From assembly GCA_949752735.1 (NCBI GenBank), contig OX457043.1:44565263-44629262 (forward strand): a DNA stretch of 64,000 nucleotides. The letters run 5' to 3'. The notes under the pieces are model-generated. The model saw only the letters and a list, made by a program, of their open reading frames with translations, searched no databases and had not been told where the DNA came from. A program made the translations under genes and the position numbers. Positions 31,930 through 44,215 of this stretch are shown one piece after another (position 1 is the stretch's first letter; every line of letters begins with the position of its first letter). The DNA comes from Lumbricus terrestris. Taxonomy: Eukaryota > Annelida > Clitellata > Crassiclitellata > Lumbricidae.

Positions 31930-33262
31930 TATAACTCGATTATGATATAACTGAATCGCCTTTGAATAACTCAATGACAAATGTTGCAAAAATGTTGCAA
32001 TGTGGGCTTAGGCTAGATGTAAGCACGTTTTTATATAGCGACCGCATGGTTTCGACCGTTTTATTCAATTTATTTTATTTGGTCAATGGGTTGATAGCCT
32101 ATAAGAATAGCTATTCGGTTTTCGGCCGAATAGTTGCGGTTGGTTCGAATACGAATAGAGTGGTCAGTGGTCATGGTCAGGTAGCATCCATTTCTTCAAA
32201 TATCATCATATGCGGCTGCTATCGCGAGATGACCGAAGTAACTCTCTCTCATTAACATAATATATATGTTTCGTTATCTTTTTTCTATTCTTCCAATTGT
32301 AGCTATGGTCGTGTAGTATAGGTGTCAGGGTTTGTGCAGGAACCTTAATCCACAATAAACCCTTAAAAATAAAACCAATTGACCCGAACCCGTTAGAAGG
32401 ATAACCTTTGACCTTTTAACCCATTATCCGTAACCTATTGGAAGGTTAACCCTTAACTTTTGACCCACTAACCCGCTAGTATATGAACCAAATATGCCCC
32501 TAACCCTTATCGGCATAAACAGTTGCTGCCATAATACTCCAAACAGTTTCTATTGGTGACAAATCCGGCGAATTAGGCGGTCAGTCCCCCAGTGAGATGT
32601 AGCCATTGATAGTTTTGTTTAGGCCTATGCCTATCCCGAACCCCAGACATTGAACACCTTAAAACGTCGGCTTCCTAAGGCATGGACATCGATACCTCTG
32701 ACAACTCTGAAAAATCTAATTGGCTCGATGCCTAATCGACTTGAGGCTGTAATAAAGAGCAAAGGAAACAGTATTAAGTACTAAATGATACTTTGTATTA
32801 ATTAATTAATTATGTGTGGATTAACAATGATGATCGTACAATAATGCTTTCGGCCTATATAACTGGACGTTTACTTGGCACGAATTTGATGACGTCACGG
32901 ATATTGGCGCTAAAATTTGAATAAGTGAGCTAGTGATCTAATTTTTAATGCGTGACATTCTCATTTGAACAACCTATCCGCCAATATAAAACTTTCCACA
33001 TTATCCTGTGTATAACATATATTTATCTGCATTCAAAATCGTTCTCGACCTATCGAGACACCCTATATTATGCTGTGGTTGCAGCCAGGCCTTACCTGCC
33101 TAGACCGCGATATCGCAGTGTCGTTAGTCTCATTCTTTGTGAACAGTGATTAAATACTGTCGGCAGACCTATTTTCTACACTATTCGATTCATATTCGGC
33201 CGAATAGATGACCCAATTATTCGTATTCGACATAATATTGACAATCACCTATTTGGTACAGC

Positions 33263-33305
<43 letters not shown>

Positions 33306-33676
33306 TATATATATTATATATATATGATGATGATGATGGTTCTCTGTCCGAAGTCCGGTTCATTGGCTTTACGCCCCTGGGGATGATTTATATATATAAA
33401 TATACATTAATTTAAGGACTTAGCATCGATACCTACATATCGCTATTCTGCACTTGCATACATAATATGTCTGTTTCACAGATAAATGGCAGCTAAAACA
33501 CTTGTCCATACGATCTGTTTCTTCTGAATGGTGTACTGAACAGAACAATCAGCAAGTCAACAAAAGAGATTGCGTTTGGGTCTGAGACGCCAGCAGCTGA
33601 TATCAACAACGTAAGAGCAATTTCTTAGCAACATCGCCAATCAGATGCAGCGTGTATCACTTCTGCTTATGAAACG
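31930..33676 (+). promoter_or_regulatory. 5' flank of gene C, conserved with gene B, with insertions
   Basis: It aligns piecewise with 17175-17916: the ACTGAATCGCC and GACCGCATGG segments near 31950-32050, CATATGCGGCTGCTATCGCGAG near 32208, GTCGGCAGACCTATTTTCTACA near 33158, and TGTTTCACAGATAAATGGCAGC near 33473. Between them sits C-specific DNA (about 32280-33070) with an AACCC-rich stretch (32345-32510), a Tc1/mariner relic, and (TA)n at 33272-33334. GGCCGAATAG palindromes occur near 32115 and 33198. Promoter function is inferred from conservation only. Confidence 0.4.
32519..32585 (-). mobile_element. Tc1/mariner-type transposase C-terminal relic
   Basis: The minus strand translates to PPNSPDLSPIETVWSIM, the conserved SPDLNPIE.LW block near the end of Tc1/mariner transposases. 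Nothing upstream in the same frame is recognisable, so this is a small fragment within the 5' flank of gene C. Confidence 0.65.
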
Positions 33677-36600
33677 ATGAGTGATGGCTCAAATGAATCA
33701 GAAATTAGCGAACACTTGTGCACACCTGAAATTCAGGAACTAAGTAAAATGTATTGGGAGGAGGAGAAAAATGAGGAGGAGGAAGAAGAAGAGAAGGAAA
33801 AGGAAGTAGAAGAAGAAGCGGACTTACTGGATGTCTATGAGACAGAAGAAGGACAAGGCTTTAATCAGCTTTACCGTGGAGTAGAGCGAGGTGACACAAA
33901 AACTGTTAGAAGATTGCTGATGTCATCGGTGAATGTGAATGGTCTGGACTCAAACAAAAGCGTTCGTTCGCAGTTGTATGCGACCGTAAAAGAACTTCTA
34001 TACAGGGGTGACGGTGTTGAGCCTTTAAATGAATTAGACCAGACTTCGCTTCATATGGCGCCCGAAAATAGTCACTTAGGATTTGAACAACATGGATTAT
34101 TGAAAAGAACGGCTAGTAATTTATGTTGTAGGCCTACCGCTGCTGAAATTAGTTGCGAGGAAATTGTCAAAGCACTGATAGAATATGTCGGTGGAATCAA
34201 TGAAGTTGATAAAAATGGCGAAACCGTTCTCCATCTTGCAGCAAGAAATGACCGCAACGCGTTGGTAAAGATTTTACTGAATCAATCTACGGAAAGGGAT
34301 ACGCTTTTGAGACCTGCAATCCACCAAGTTCATCCGGATGAATCGGTAATTTCGAAGCAACCGATTAGACACAACGCTGATGTTGTTCATGTTCCAAACC
34401 ATTTCTCAACACGAGCGGGTAATTTTGAAATCTCTAAAGTGCTACTAAGTTGTCTTGCCAGTGCAAAGGCAGTCTTCACCGGTCAAGTGTCACCCATCAA
34501 CGGCCGTCTTACAGCTGAGAGCGAGCATGCAGAGATTGTAGAGAATTTGATTTTTAATGGGGCGGATGTTAATGCTTGTAGCACTGCGAACATGACCCCA
34601 CTTCATATCGCCTGCCAAAATGGTCACAGTTCCATTGTTGACATTTTGTTGGACAATCATGCTGCTTTTGACGTTACAAAACAAGCCTTGGAAACACCTT
34701 TTTATCTTGCAGCTCAGAATGGTCATGCAAATGTCGTGGATGTATTACTGAAACGAGGAATCTGTGATTTTTTACCGGTCTCCTATGATGAGACACCATT
34801 ACACGTTGCTGTCGAAAAGCGCCATACAAAAGTTGTTGAGGTTATTTTGAAGTACAGCAGTAGAATTTCTGGCACACCAACGAAAGAAGAGCAGAATTTT
34901 CAAGAAAATGCAAAGAATTTAATTGAAACGAGAGGTATCATGCCAGTTGAACTGGTGAAATTCGATGGTCGACGCGTTTCTGCTGGAATGGTTTGGACAG
35001 AAAAATGCACCGTTAGCCTACTGGAGACAATGCTAGATTCAGATGGACACACTGCACTTGAACTCGCCGTGAAATCGATCCAACCGAAAATGGTTAAGAG
35101 ATTACTCAGTGTAGACGAATGCGTATATTCAGCGCAGCATTTTGGAAACAGCTTTCGTTGCATGTTAAGAACAACCATCAAATTGGATAAGCGATATGAA
35201 TTCCTCTCTGAAATGAAACGCAGGAACATTATCGACATTATGGAAATGCTTTGTTACGATGTGCAACATGAGATGAAGTGCAGGAACATAAAAAAAATCG
35301 CACGTGTTCTTATGACTTCAGAGAAATTTAATGTAAGCCACCAGGACGACGTATTGGATACACTACTCCACGAAGTCATAAAGCAATGTAGAAATTGCTT
35401 TGACGATTGTCTCTGGAAAAAATCCAGATGGCGACTCTTACAGATTAAAACTCTAAACGACGTGATGCAATTGCTTTTGGAGAGAGGTGCAGACTTCAAT
35501 ATGAAAAATGCTTTTGGCGAAACACCTTTGATGATTGCTTCCCAGAAAGGCTGTTCTCACGCCATTCAAAAGTTATTTGATTGGGAACAGAAATCAGGAT
35601 TGAAACTCGATCTTGACGCAAGAGGCCAATATGGAGCAACTGCTTTGATTAAAGCGGCTGAAAAGCATCATGTCTCAGTAATGCGGCTTCTGCTTAGTCA
35701 TAAAGTTTCTGTTAATCTGCATGACTACTGTGGCTTTACTGCCTTGCATGCAGCTGTCTATGAGCCAAACAGGAACTGGTTTGATTTGCATTTCTTCTGC
35801 AAGGGGCTTCTTACGCAGAAACGTGACTATATTGATGAATATCTTGAGTTTCTCCAATGGGGTCAGCCCTCGTGGGGAGAGCAAGTCGTGAATCCGTGTA
35901 TAACAAATAACCGACTGGATGAAAATCTTGAATATGACGAGAAAACCGCTCAGTCTAAAGAAGAAATGGTTAAACTATTGCTGACTATTAGCGAATTGGA
36001 TGTGAACGCCAAAGACTTCAGAGGAAACACGCCACTTGATCTGGCAGTCAAGTCTTCAAAACGAATTACTTTTGAGACCTTCAAAGCACTTAAGGATCGC
36101 GGTGCGATACGAAACTTGCTAGAACCAGTGGACGAAGCACCAGTCGAGGTGGCAAGAGTGGGCGCGAGCGGTCGTAGTCCACTTCATCGGCTGATCATTG
36201 CCCACGTTTCAAATTACGCGGTTGAAGATATGAGAGTTGCCAAAAGAGAACAAGACCATGAAAAATTGGATCTAATGGTTAATGGAATTCTCCTGAATGC
36301 TGAAAATTTCAAGCAGTCAACAACTGCAAGAGACGATAAAGGAAGAACTCCACTTCACTACGCTGTCATGCCATCGTCGTACACTGGGGAGCATGGTCGC
36401 GATCTTGCGAGGGTGTTATTAGAAGTTGGTTCAAACGTTGACTCAATTGATATTTACGGAAGAACCCCTTTACATTACACAGAAATGGATTTTCAGTATG
36501 AGCTTCTCGTTCAGCACGGAGCTAATGAAAGCATAAAGGACAAAAATGGACATACGCCTAAAGCTCTTAGGCAGCTACGAGAATCGGTGACCATAAACAC

Positions 36601-38112
36601 AGACAACGCAGAGAAATTGCAAATCGCAAAGAACTCTCTTTATACATCGATAGACGCCTTACGTATGTTAAACGCCAATTATGTGACAGACTTATCAAAA
36701 ATAAAACTAGTTGAAACAGTTCGAATATATTCTCAATCACCTCGCCCTGAAGAATCGTCAGAAAAAGCAATTTGGAAGCTTTGGATCCAACACGACTATC
36801 TTAGCCTCAACCGACGAGTAAGCCAACTTAAACCATCAGTCCAACGTTTTATTGATCGCTTGGCCGACGGTATAAAGGAAAAGGACGAACGATTTGAATG
36901 CCAACCAATTTTAGTGGGAAGTACAGATGAAGGAACTAAAGCTGTCATTTCAGCAGACTTTGATTTTAACTTCAAACTAATTAAATTTAGTCAACTTTGT
37001 GATGTGTTTCCACATCCACTGGGTCCGACGGGATACTTTCAGCTCATACGAAAGAGTGACCATATAGAAAGGAGACAGAGTGATGGCGAATTTGACTGTT
37101 TCTTTAACTTAGATCAGTGTTTACTGACTAACGAAATCAATTCTAGATTCCAGATTATTTTAGAAGATGTCTTGCATGATCCAAATTTCTGGCAAGACGA
37201 ACATCTGTTCGAAAGGAACTTGACAGATAAAGATGCATGGAGATCCTTAAAGATAGCTGGTCTGTGTAAGACTATACGACTAAGGATGATTCATCCCGTT
37301 GAGGACGGAGAAGGTAGCTTTCTTTTTGTCAATGTGTCGATTGACGTAGTAGCCTGTGTTCATGTGGTAAATGGCTGTTTAGAAGACCAACTGCCAGCTA
37401 ACATAAACCCAGCTGCGAAGGCAGACGGTTGTACCCTATAGTCTTTGATCGACCACGCTTTGATCCTTCCAAGCCACGCGGTCGGCCTTATTGCTTCGTC
37501 TTTTCCGATACATTTTCCAGAATTTCATTTGCACCATTAGAGAGTCGAATCGTAAGAGAAAGCTCGTCTGTAATAAAGGCAGCATATATAGTTTGCAAAC
37601 TGATACTTTACAATCATTCAGGGACTACTTATCAATTGAAGACGTCCCTTCTCTTTTGCATGGAGGCTCTACGAAACCGAAAGGGTTGTGAAAGAAAGGA
37701 AGAAGACAAAATTAGGCCAAAGGAACTGGCCTTCTGGGTAGAGAGGCTCATGTTTTGTTTTATAGAATTTTGCCGATATGACGTTTATCCATGCTATTTC
37801 ATGCCATCATTCAAACAAGCAGTTGCATATATGAGTGATTACTATTTGCGAAACCCAGGGGGCAAGGTAGATGTTGACGTTTCTTTTGGGTCTAAGATTC
37901 CTTTGCGATACTCTGCGGCCTTTGATATTTACCTTGACCTATGTCAAGATGGTACAACGATCGATATTCCTATAATACAACACGCATACGCGTACGACCT
38001 AACGGAAGGAAGTCAGACTGCGATTCAATACCCAATGTGGGAACATTTTTGTTGGGAAGAATTTATTAGAAAGTTAACATCACGTAAGCTTATACATAGT
38101 TCCAGCTTCTGA
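33677..38112 (+). pseudogene. Ankyrin-repeat / Mab-21 (cGAS-like) protein, copy C, one TA-insertion frameshift
   Basis: The frame opens with ATG 33677 (MSDGSNESE, matching the start of B) and runs 1,254 codons. It covers an acidic segment (KNEEEEEEKEKEVEEE), an N-terminal ankyrin-like unit (QGFNQLYRGVERGDTKTVRRLL), the ankyrin array and most of the nucleotidyltransferase domain: GS, ADFDFNF and SIDVVACV with all three acids. At 37436-37441 CTATAG replaces the CTAG seen at 1384-1387 in copy A, giving a TAG stop at 37439-37441. The remaining coding (RISFAPLE, YQLKT, WVERLMFCF, PCYFMPSFK) continues in the shifted frame to TGA 38110-38112. AATAAA directly follows at 38116-38121. By eye this copy is much closer to A than to B or D. 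A truncated protein with a complete catalytic motif set is conceivable; a pseudogene or a base-call error are the alternatives. Confidence 0.88.
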
Positions 38113-38660
38113 ATCAATAAAAAGGCAATATTGCGCAAAACAAAAGACCTTCTCTGTCGATAGGCGATCAGTAGGACTATTGAGTTCAAGGACAGAATTG
38201 CAAGAGGCAGAGTCAAGGTTGTTACTTTTCCTTGTACTTCTCTTCAATACGAGATTATCTGAAGCAATGAATCACATTGGCATCTTCTTTGTATTCTCCA
38301 AAAGCTTTCGATTCAAAATATTAATGGTGATAAAATAACTGATCCGGAATAATTGGCTGAAAAGTTTAATAACTATTTCTCGGGAATAGCACAGGAGCTC
38401 AAACAGTTCCACCGTACAACAGTTCATTTGAATCATATCTAAATCCTACTGTTTTGATTCTTTTGGAGTATTTGCAACCTCTGCTGCAGAAATAATTTGA
38501 GTTGAGCTGCACCTTGAAGACAACGCGTAGGCCGATCAGATACTCCGGTACATGATGATATTCGCCCTGATATAGTTAATCCCATCATCGAATTAATATT
38601 GTTGCCGAACCTCTGGCTGCTGTTATTAATTATTGCTCGGATTGCTCTTTAGCTTCCGGC
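38113..38660 (+). mobile_element. LINE ORF2 relic in the 3' flank of copy C
   Basis: A degenerate SKAFDS-like RT motif lies near 38290-38320. A linker-type NGDKITDPE.LAEKFNNYFSGIAQ stretch follows (38325-38395), then a PDIVNPIIELI segment (38560-38600). All are in sense orientation with stops. As after copy A, RT precedes the N-terminal parts, so the LINE material is rearranged. Confidence 0.65.
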
Positions 38661-39242
38661 AGGGTTGCCAGATTTCGGAAAAACTTTGTCGCGAGATCAC
38701 GTCAAAAAATCGCCCAAAATCGCGAGATAAACGTTTATTGCGCCAAGGAGGCAGAGCAACAGACAAACAATAGGCAATGCAAAATGAAAAAGTGCAGGCT
38801 ACACAGAACATCAATTATTTATATTTTTGAAACAATCCGGTTGCAGTGAATAAATAGGAAAATCAATTTTCCAGGGGGAAGTGCCCCTCTTGCCCCTATG
38901 TGCGGGCGTTCATGGTATTAGCCCATATTTATTCTTAATTGCTTTTGCTCTTGGTTGATTAAACATCCGTATGGGTCCGCTGCTCCTCTCTCGCACTCTA
39001 TATATAACATACAGATAAGTTCAAATGCCTATAGCCTAAGCCTTCAAGCGTATTTACAGTCATGTAGAATACACAAAAGCTCTTGAAAAACCGACATATC
39101 GATCTAGCCTTTACCATTGTGGTGAAGTGTGAAGGTGTGCATGCAAATTGTCATTGGCGTAGCGTACAAGTGGAAATGCGTCAAAGAATTTGGTCCGGAA
39201 TTATTTTTTGCATCCATGAAGAGAGATTTATTGTGATGTCAG
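38661..39242. other. No gene; possible transposon end
   Basis: CAGGGTTGCCAGATTTCGG at about 38662 resembles a DNA-transposon terminus, but no matching right end was found. A CAATAAACG lies nearby on the minus strand. The rest of the interval shows no recognisable feature. Confidence 0.4.
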
Positions 39243-39606
39243 CAGGGTTCTAATCAAGGGTATACGCGGGTATACGGCGTTTACTTACCTCCGGGAAAAA
39301 ACGGCATCGTATACTCACCGCCGAAAACCAGGGTAAACGCGGGTATAGGCTACAGCGTATACTCACCTCACAAAGAGCGTGTGGGTATACGCATGAGAGA
39401 GGCAAAGGATATTTAGGTGTAATTTTCATGAAATTTCGGAGCGAAAGACTAAAAAAAGGTCATCAGATTTTTCGGACGGGAAAAGTGGGGAAATTTTGCG
39501 CGGATGACTAAAAAAAGGTCATCAGTAATTTTGCACCCACAAACGTCGATTTTTATTCCGGTCAGCGTGTAGCCTACTCACCTCAATATTTACCAGTATA
39601 GCCCTG
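39243..39606. mobile_element. hAT-like MITE (364 bp)
   Basis: It begins CAGGGTTCTAATC and ends with the complement of CAGGGCTATACTGG. A perfect 8-bp duplication GATGTCAG sits at 39235-39242 and 39607-39614. The interior repeats GGGTATACGCGGGTATAC-type motifs and holds two GACTAAAAAAAGGTCATCAG hairpin motifs, the reverse orientation of the motif expanded at 23.6-25.0 kb. Confidence 0.9.
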
Positions 39607-39614
39607 GATGTCAG

Positions 39615-40491
39615 TTATGAATTCGTGGGCGAACGCAAATATTTACGGGTTCAATAATCAACAGAGACACGTGGGTCGTGACAGAAGACAGAAATACTTT
39701 AACCTTGTAGGCCTAGTCATGCTAAAGCACTCCTTTCATCCAAAAGAGCGATTTCGACGACTCTGTTAGATGGTGTTGTCATATTAGTTACTAAACTCGA
39801 TATCTAAACGAATGCCTTGATAATAGCCATGGGTCATTTGCTCCTTTACTTTCAGCAGTAAATCGCGCAATGCGCCATCACGATGCTTGGCAGTCGACAG
39901 CACTTAGAGGGAAGCGAGGAAAATTCAATGCACAATGGTTAACTCCGTTAGCTTTATCGCCAGAGCAGCAAAACTATCTGCTAGCTTATGTCGTGAGAGA
40001 CAGCATATTTTAGAATTTAGCGCGGCATCTATTTATCGACAAGCGACGGGTTTCGAGCCCCATCGTCACATTTGCAAGCGCTTTATAAAAATCCCCAATA
40101 CAAAACTGCTCACAGAGCTACTTGGTCAGGTTAACTTCAAGGTCGAAATTCAGAGTCCTGCACGTGCCTGACGAGAGAAATTGCGAGCCCTATAGGCAGA
40201 GCAGACACTGGCACCTAAACTATAGACCTACATCTCCTGGGTTTATGAGAAATACATTATTTTTTAAAGAAGCAATTGAATTGGTAATAGTGAAGGCATG
40301 ACCGACAATTTTATATTTATATATAAAATATGATTTTACTCAGTTAACTTTAACCCTTTAACTTTAACTTTAGTCTGATTGTAGTTGATTTTTCTCTGCA
40401 ATATTTTGTTTCAAAGTCATGAATAATAAAATTTTCTATCCATAACTACCTAGCGCGGGGCCATAAAAGTCGCCGGGCCCTGGACATTTGC
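39615..40491. other. No recognisable gene
   Basis: The longest frame (39935-40171, plus) shows no family I recognise and no conservation within the window. The tail GGGGCCATAAAAGTCGCCGGGCCC (near 40457-40481) resembles the sequence just inside the right end of the element at 40836-42277, so it is probably transposon-derived. Confidence 0.45.
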
Positions 40492-40499
40492 CCCGTCTC

Positions 40500-40817
40500 C
40501 AGGGCCGTAGCAATAAAGAGCATGGCCCCCTCCGAACTTATGTCCGGGCGGGGCCCTTTACAATGCAGACACTGGAATGTCGTATTTATTTCATGCAATA
40601 TACAGGGTTTGTATTGTATAGACCTACAGTGTACATGAGGGCCCTATTCCGTATTTACTCCACGGTTTTATCAGTAAAACTGACATGGCATGTGCAATAG
40701 CGTCAATAAATGCCAATAACCTAGTTATACCTTAACTTTTTACCACTTTTAGGGGCCCCCTTTCCGTGTGGGGCCCCCTTCGGTCGGAGGGTACGGAGGG
40801 CGGTCGCTACGCCTCTG
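40500..40817. mobile_element. hAT-like MITE (318 bp), relative of 2428-3009
   Basis: The same terminal pair (CAGGGCCGTAGCAAT; complemented right end CAGAGGCGTAGCGAC) and the same interior landmarks (GTCAATAAAT, GGAGGGTACGGAGGGCGGTC) as the 582-bp element, with an internal deletion. The target duplication is imperfect (CCCGTCTC / CCAGTCTC). Confidence 0.78.
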
Positions 40818-40835
40818 CCAGTCTCTCCCTATCGG

Positions 40836-42277
40836 CAGGCCCGCCGACAGAAATTTCGGGCCCCTGGGCAGAGCAGTCACGGGTCCTAAACTAACTTAAG
40901 GTTTTGAGCAAATTCACATAGAAACAAATAAAATAACAAAGCGGGGCACGATAATTATTTTTACGATAATGCATAGGGCTTACATTATTTTATGTTTTTA
41001 ATCAGCTCTAAATGTTAAGAATGCAATTTTCAAGTATAGGCTATGGTAGGCCATAGGCCTAATCAACAGACAACTTTTCTGGATTCAACTGCAATGAAAC
41101 CGTTTTTAGGCTGATATCCCGATCAGTGGCGGCGCTAGGGGGACTAAGCCCCCATAAAAAGGTCATCGGTTTTTTTACATTGAAATTCCACGATTTTCGA
41201 CCGGATGCCTAAAAAAACGATTGTCGTCAAAAATTTCGGCGGATGAAAAATGGGAAATTTCCATGAGATTTCGGCTAATGACTAAAAAAAGGTCCTCAGA
41301 AATTTTTTCGGATGTAAATGTAAAATTTCCTACGCGAGGCTTCAGCCCCCCAACTGAAATCCTGGCGCCGCCACTGATCCTGATATACTCTCCATTTTGT
41401 CTGCGAATCTTAAAAATGCACTTCGGATAAGCTTTGTCTTCATCACCTGGAAAATTGTCCGCATGTCTTGGAGGACCGTTTCTTATTATAGTAGACTGTA
41501 ATATTATTCGGTCTCAATCGTCTGTGTAGGCACGGGCCCTGGTGGCAGTGCCATCATCAAGACCAAGCGTTCGTACAGCTTGTATGATTTAAGCATTTTC
41601 TTGAGTAGCCTATTATTTGTAATTCTGTCCTTTGGAATTACGATACTAACACCTCAAACTTTCTTTTCATCTATTCGGCTATGATCATCACGCACGTTTA
41701 ATTCACTGCAAAATCAACCGAGGTAAGAGTAATCGGATAGGCCTAGGCCTATATGGACTCTTGATTTGTTTTATTTTAATATTCCAAGTACTGTACGCTA
41801 CCACCACCAACTTTTGCCTTTTCAAACTTATTAACTTTTTCTTTTCTTTTTGTGCTACGGACTTGAGTTTAGGCTTGTATTCCATCACTAGGAAAGAAAT
41901 TTATCATTTAGATACATGTATGTTTGCTCTATGACTGCAATCGGACATCGCATAATTTAGCAGAAGAGCGTTCTGCGACGGAAGTGGGCGTGTTCGTTGT
42001 GAAAACACTGAAAAGTAAGGCAATTGACGATTGCTTAAAACTTACACAGTTGTAGTTATGTGACAGTAATAGGCTACCATAGTCTATATTAAAATCGGCA
42101 TAAATCATAAATCTTTGTATTATGGCTAAGTCACATAAGTGATTATAGGCTGGGCCCGCCCAACAATCAATATAAGAAAAATATTATAATCAGTGTGGCC
42201 CGGGCCCCTCCGGGCCCCTAAAAGTCGCCGGGCCCCTGGGCATTTGCCCCCCTTGCCCCTCCCTCTCGGCGGGCCTG
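40836..42277. mobile_element. hAT-like element (1.44 kb) carrying a nested MITE
   Basis: Ends are CAGGCCCGCCGACAG and, complemented, CAGGCCCGCCGAGAG, with a perfect 8-bp duplication CCTATCGG at 40828-40835 and 42278-42285. A second hAT-like MITE (41124-41376) sits inside. The minus-strand frame near 41703-41888 has no recognisable similarity. No transposase is seen. Confidence 0.9.
41124..41376. mobile_element. hAT-like MITE (253 bp) nested in the 1.44-kb element
   Basis: Nearly perfect inverted ends (CAGTGGCGGCGCTAGG; complement of the right end CAGTGGCGGCGCCAGG) with target duplication ATCCCGAT (41116-41123) and ATCCTGAT (41377-41384). The interior carries GGTCATCGG and GACTAAAAAAAGGTC motifs. 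Its ends match the family at 5382-5664. Confidence 0.92.
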
Positions 42278-42285
42278 CCTATCGG

Positions 42286-43044
42286 CGACCCTGGGCACGC
42301 GTACTATAATAGTCCGAGGTTTGCGGTGGATGCATGTCGTTTGGAGCTGGGGTGAGGAGAAGGAAAAGGAGAAGGGGATGATGAGTCATCATTGGATTTC
42401 AATTGCAACAACGAAAGGACCGATTCTGAAACTGTGTGCGTTGATATTTCGATTTTAGAATTTTACATAGACTTTCAAACAACCATCGGCCATTCGTCAA
42501 GTCAGTTGCTCCGCTGCAATGCTAGTGCAGGTGATTCTATGCCCTTGTAAAATGTTATCTATTCAACGTCGTATGTTGGCTACAATTTACATCCATTCAC
42601 GCGCACACATACATGTACCCACCCATAATCAGGGGCGGATACAGAAATTTTCGTAAGCGGGCCAAAAAATGGTGTGTCGCTGGCGTGTCGCGAAGAATTG
42701 GTGTGTCGCGAATTCTCACAGCATGCAGCCGTGGTTCTTGCATTACACTGACTTGTTCACTTTAGAAGTCTGTGAGAATATATTCGTCGGATTTCATTTA
42801 TCTATTCCATTTGATCACAATCGGGAGCAGTCACAATTTTTGCCTTATAGGCTAAGCCCACATGCACTCCCTATGTAGGCCTACAAAAATAAAAGGAATT
42901 ACAATTGGCAGTTTTTCAAAGAAGTGTCCCGGTTTTTGATGGCCAGAAAATGGTCACCCTAGGTTTAACCAACTCCTATTTGTAGGCCTATCTGTATGCC
43001 TTTCTGTATTTCGCGCATTATAATAGTATTTATTTATTTCTCCA
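42286..43044. other. No gene; candidate transposon ends
   Basis: CAGGGGCGGATACAGAAATTTT (first 20 shown elsewhere as CAGGGGCGGATACAG) starts at about 42632 and matches the left end of the MITE at 9715. GGTCACCCTAG near 42953 resembles another hAT-type right end, but no target duplication was found. Otherwise nothing is recognisable. Confidence 0.35.
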
Positions 43045-43190
43045 TTTCTATAGCGCCCTTTCAATCACTGTACTCAGAGGCGCTCCAGACTACAGCGCGG
43101 ACACTGCGTCGGAGTTTCGCGCCGAAGCGCCCGATCAATTGCTAGTGCTCAAGTTCCCTAAACGGGGGTCTTGAGGTGGATTCGAACCTT
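43045..43190 (-). mobile_element. SINE fragment
   Basis: The complement of the B box (GGATTCGAACC) lies at about 43178-43188, and the 3' part (GCGCTCC...AGCGCCCTTTCAA complement) runs to 43050. The tRNA head is missing. Its tail, ACTCAGAGGCGCTCC, matches the LINE end at 49390-49410 even better than the other SINE copies do. Confidence 0.7.
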
Positions 43191-43204
43191 ACTTTTCATT
43201 TGAT

Positions 43205-43390
43205 TTTGAAGTTTTGCTGGAATTTCCCCACGTGTGTTTTTTCCGTGGTTTTCGAATGCTTTGATATTGAAGCTATATATACTGAGTCACTGATGCGTAT
43301 CTTTTACAATTAAATCTATACCGCATTTAGCAAGCTGTTAAGCTTATCAGGCAGACAAGAGGACTTTTAACGCGTGAGTAAACTATATTA
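43205..43390. repeat. Block gamma remnant of the third unit
   Basis: TTTTGCTGGAATTTCC, CGTGGTTTTCGAATGCTTTG, CTGAGTCACTGATGCGTATC and GCGTGAGTAAACTA follow the order found at 12765-12860 and 13255-13270. A second remnant, TTAGAGTAGGATGCGACC...CATGAGTTAAGGC, lies at 46270-46335. Together they show that the intergenic unit was also duplicated between C and D and then broken up. Confidence 0.7.
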
Positions 43391-43574
43391 TGATACTCCT
43401 GGGCTTATTTTAACGTGCAGCTGGACACAAAGTGTGTAGTTGGGAACGAGATTTGTGCAGTTGAAAATCAGATCCTGTGCAATTACGTTTTTGCCTAATT
43501 GCGTGAACCAACTGAACTAACGAGAAGTTAGTGCAGTGCCGGCGCTAGCACCCCCCGTACCCCCCAATTGGGGG

Positions 43575-44215
43575 CCCGAGTTTGAAAGAGGCCCCAAATT
43601 TAGCTGGTCATTATGCCTATTTGTGACTGTACAGATCCGGTCTGGCGCATGCCTCAACTAACCATATGGCACTGCCATAGCAGACCTAATGCAAATATCA
43701 TACTGATTTTGGGCATAAGTATATAACCATTAGAGCTTGAAAGGGGCCCCAAATTTAGCTGGTCATTATGCCTATTTGTGACTGTACAGATCCGGTCTGG
43801 TGCATGCCTCAACTAACAATATGGCACTGCCATTGCAGACCTAATGCAAATATCATACTGATTTTGGGCATAAGTATATAACCACTAGAGCCTGAAGGGG
43901 GCCCCAAATTTAGCTGGTCATTATGTCTATTTGTGACTGTACAGATCCGGTCTGGTGCATGCCTCAACTAACCATATGGCACTGCCATTGCAGACCTAAT
44001 GCAAATATCATACTGATTTTGGGCGTAAGTATAAAGCCATTCGAGTTTGAAAGGGGTCCCCAAATTTAGCTGGTCATTATGCCTATTTTGTGACTGTGCG
44101 GATCCGGTCTGGTGCATGCCTCAACTAACCATATATGGCACTGTCATAGCAGACCTAATGCAAATACCATACTGATTTTGGGCGTAAGTATAAAGCCATT
44201 TAAACTAACTCAGGC
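43575..44215. repeat. Four tandem copies of a 155-156 bp unit
   Basis: TAGCTGGTCATTATG starts at 43601, 43756, 43911 and 44067. Units also share GACTGTACAGATCCGGTCTGG and GCAAATATCATACTGATTTTGG. A diverged half unit follows at about 44350-44450. The left border has CAGTGCCGGCGCTAGC at about 43533, a hAT-like end with no partner found. Confidence 0.9.

Noticed and set aside
32340..32520. Telomere-like AACCC-rich stretch
   Set aside because: The AACCC words are irregularly spaced and mixed with other sequence; there is no regular telomeric repeat.
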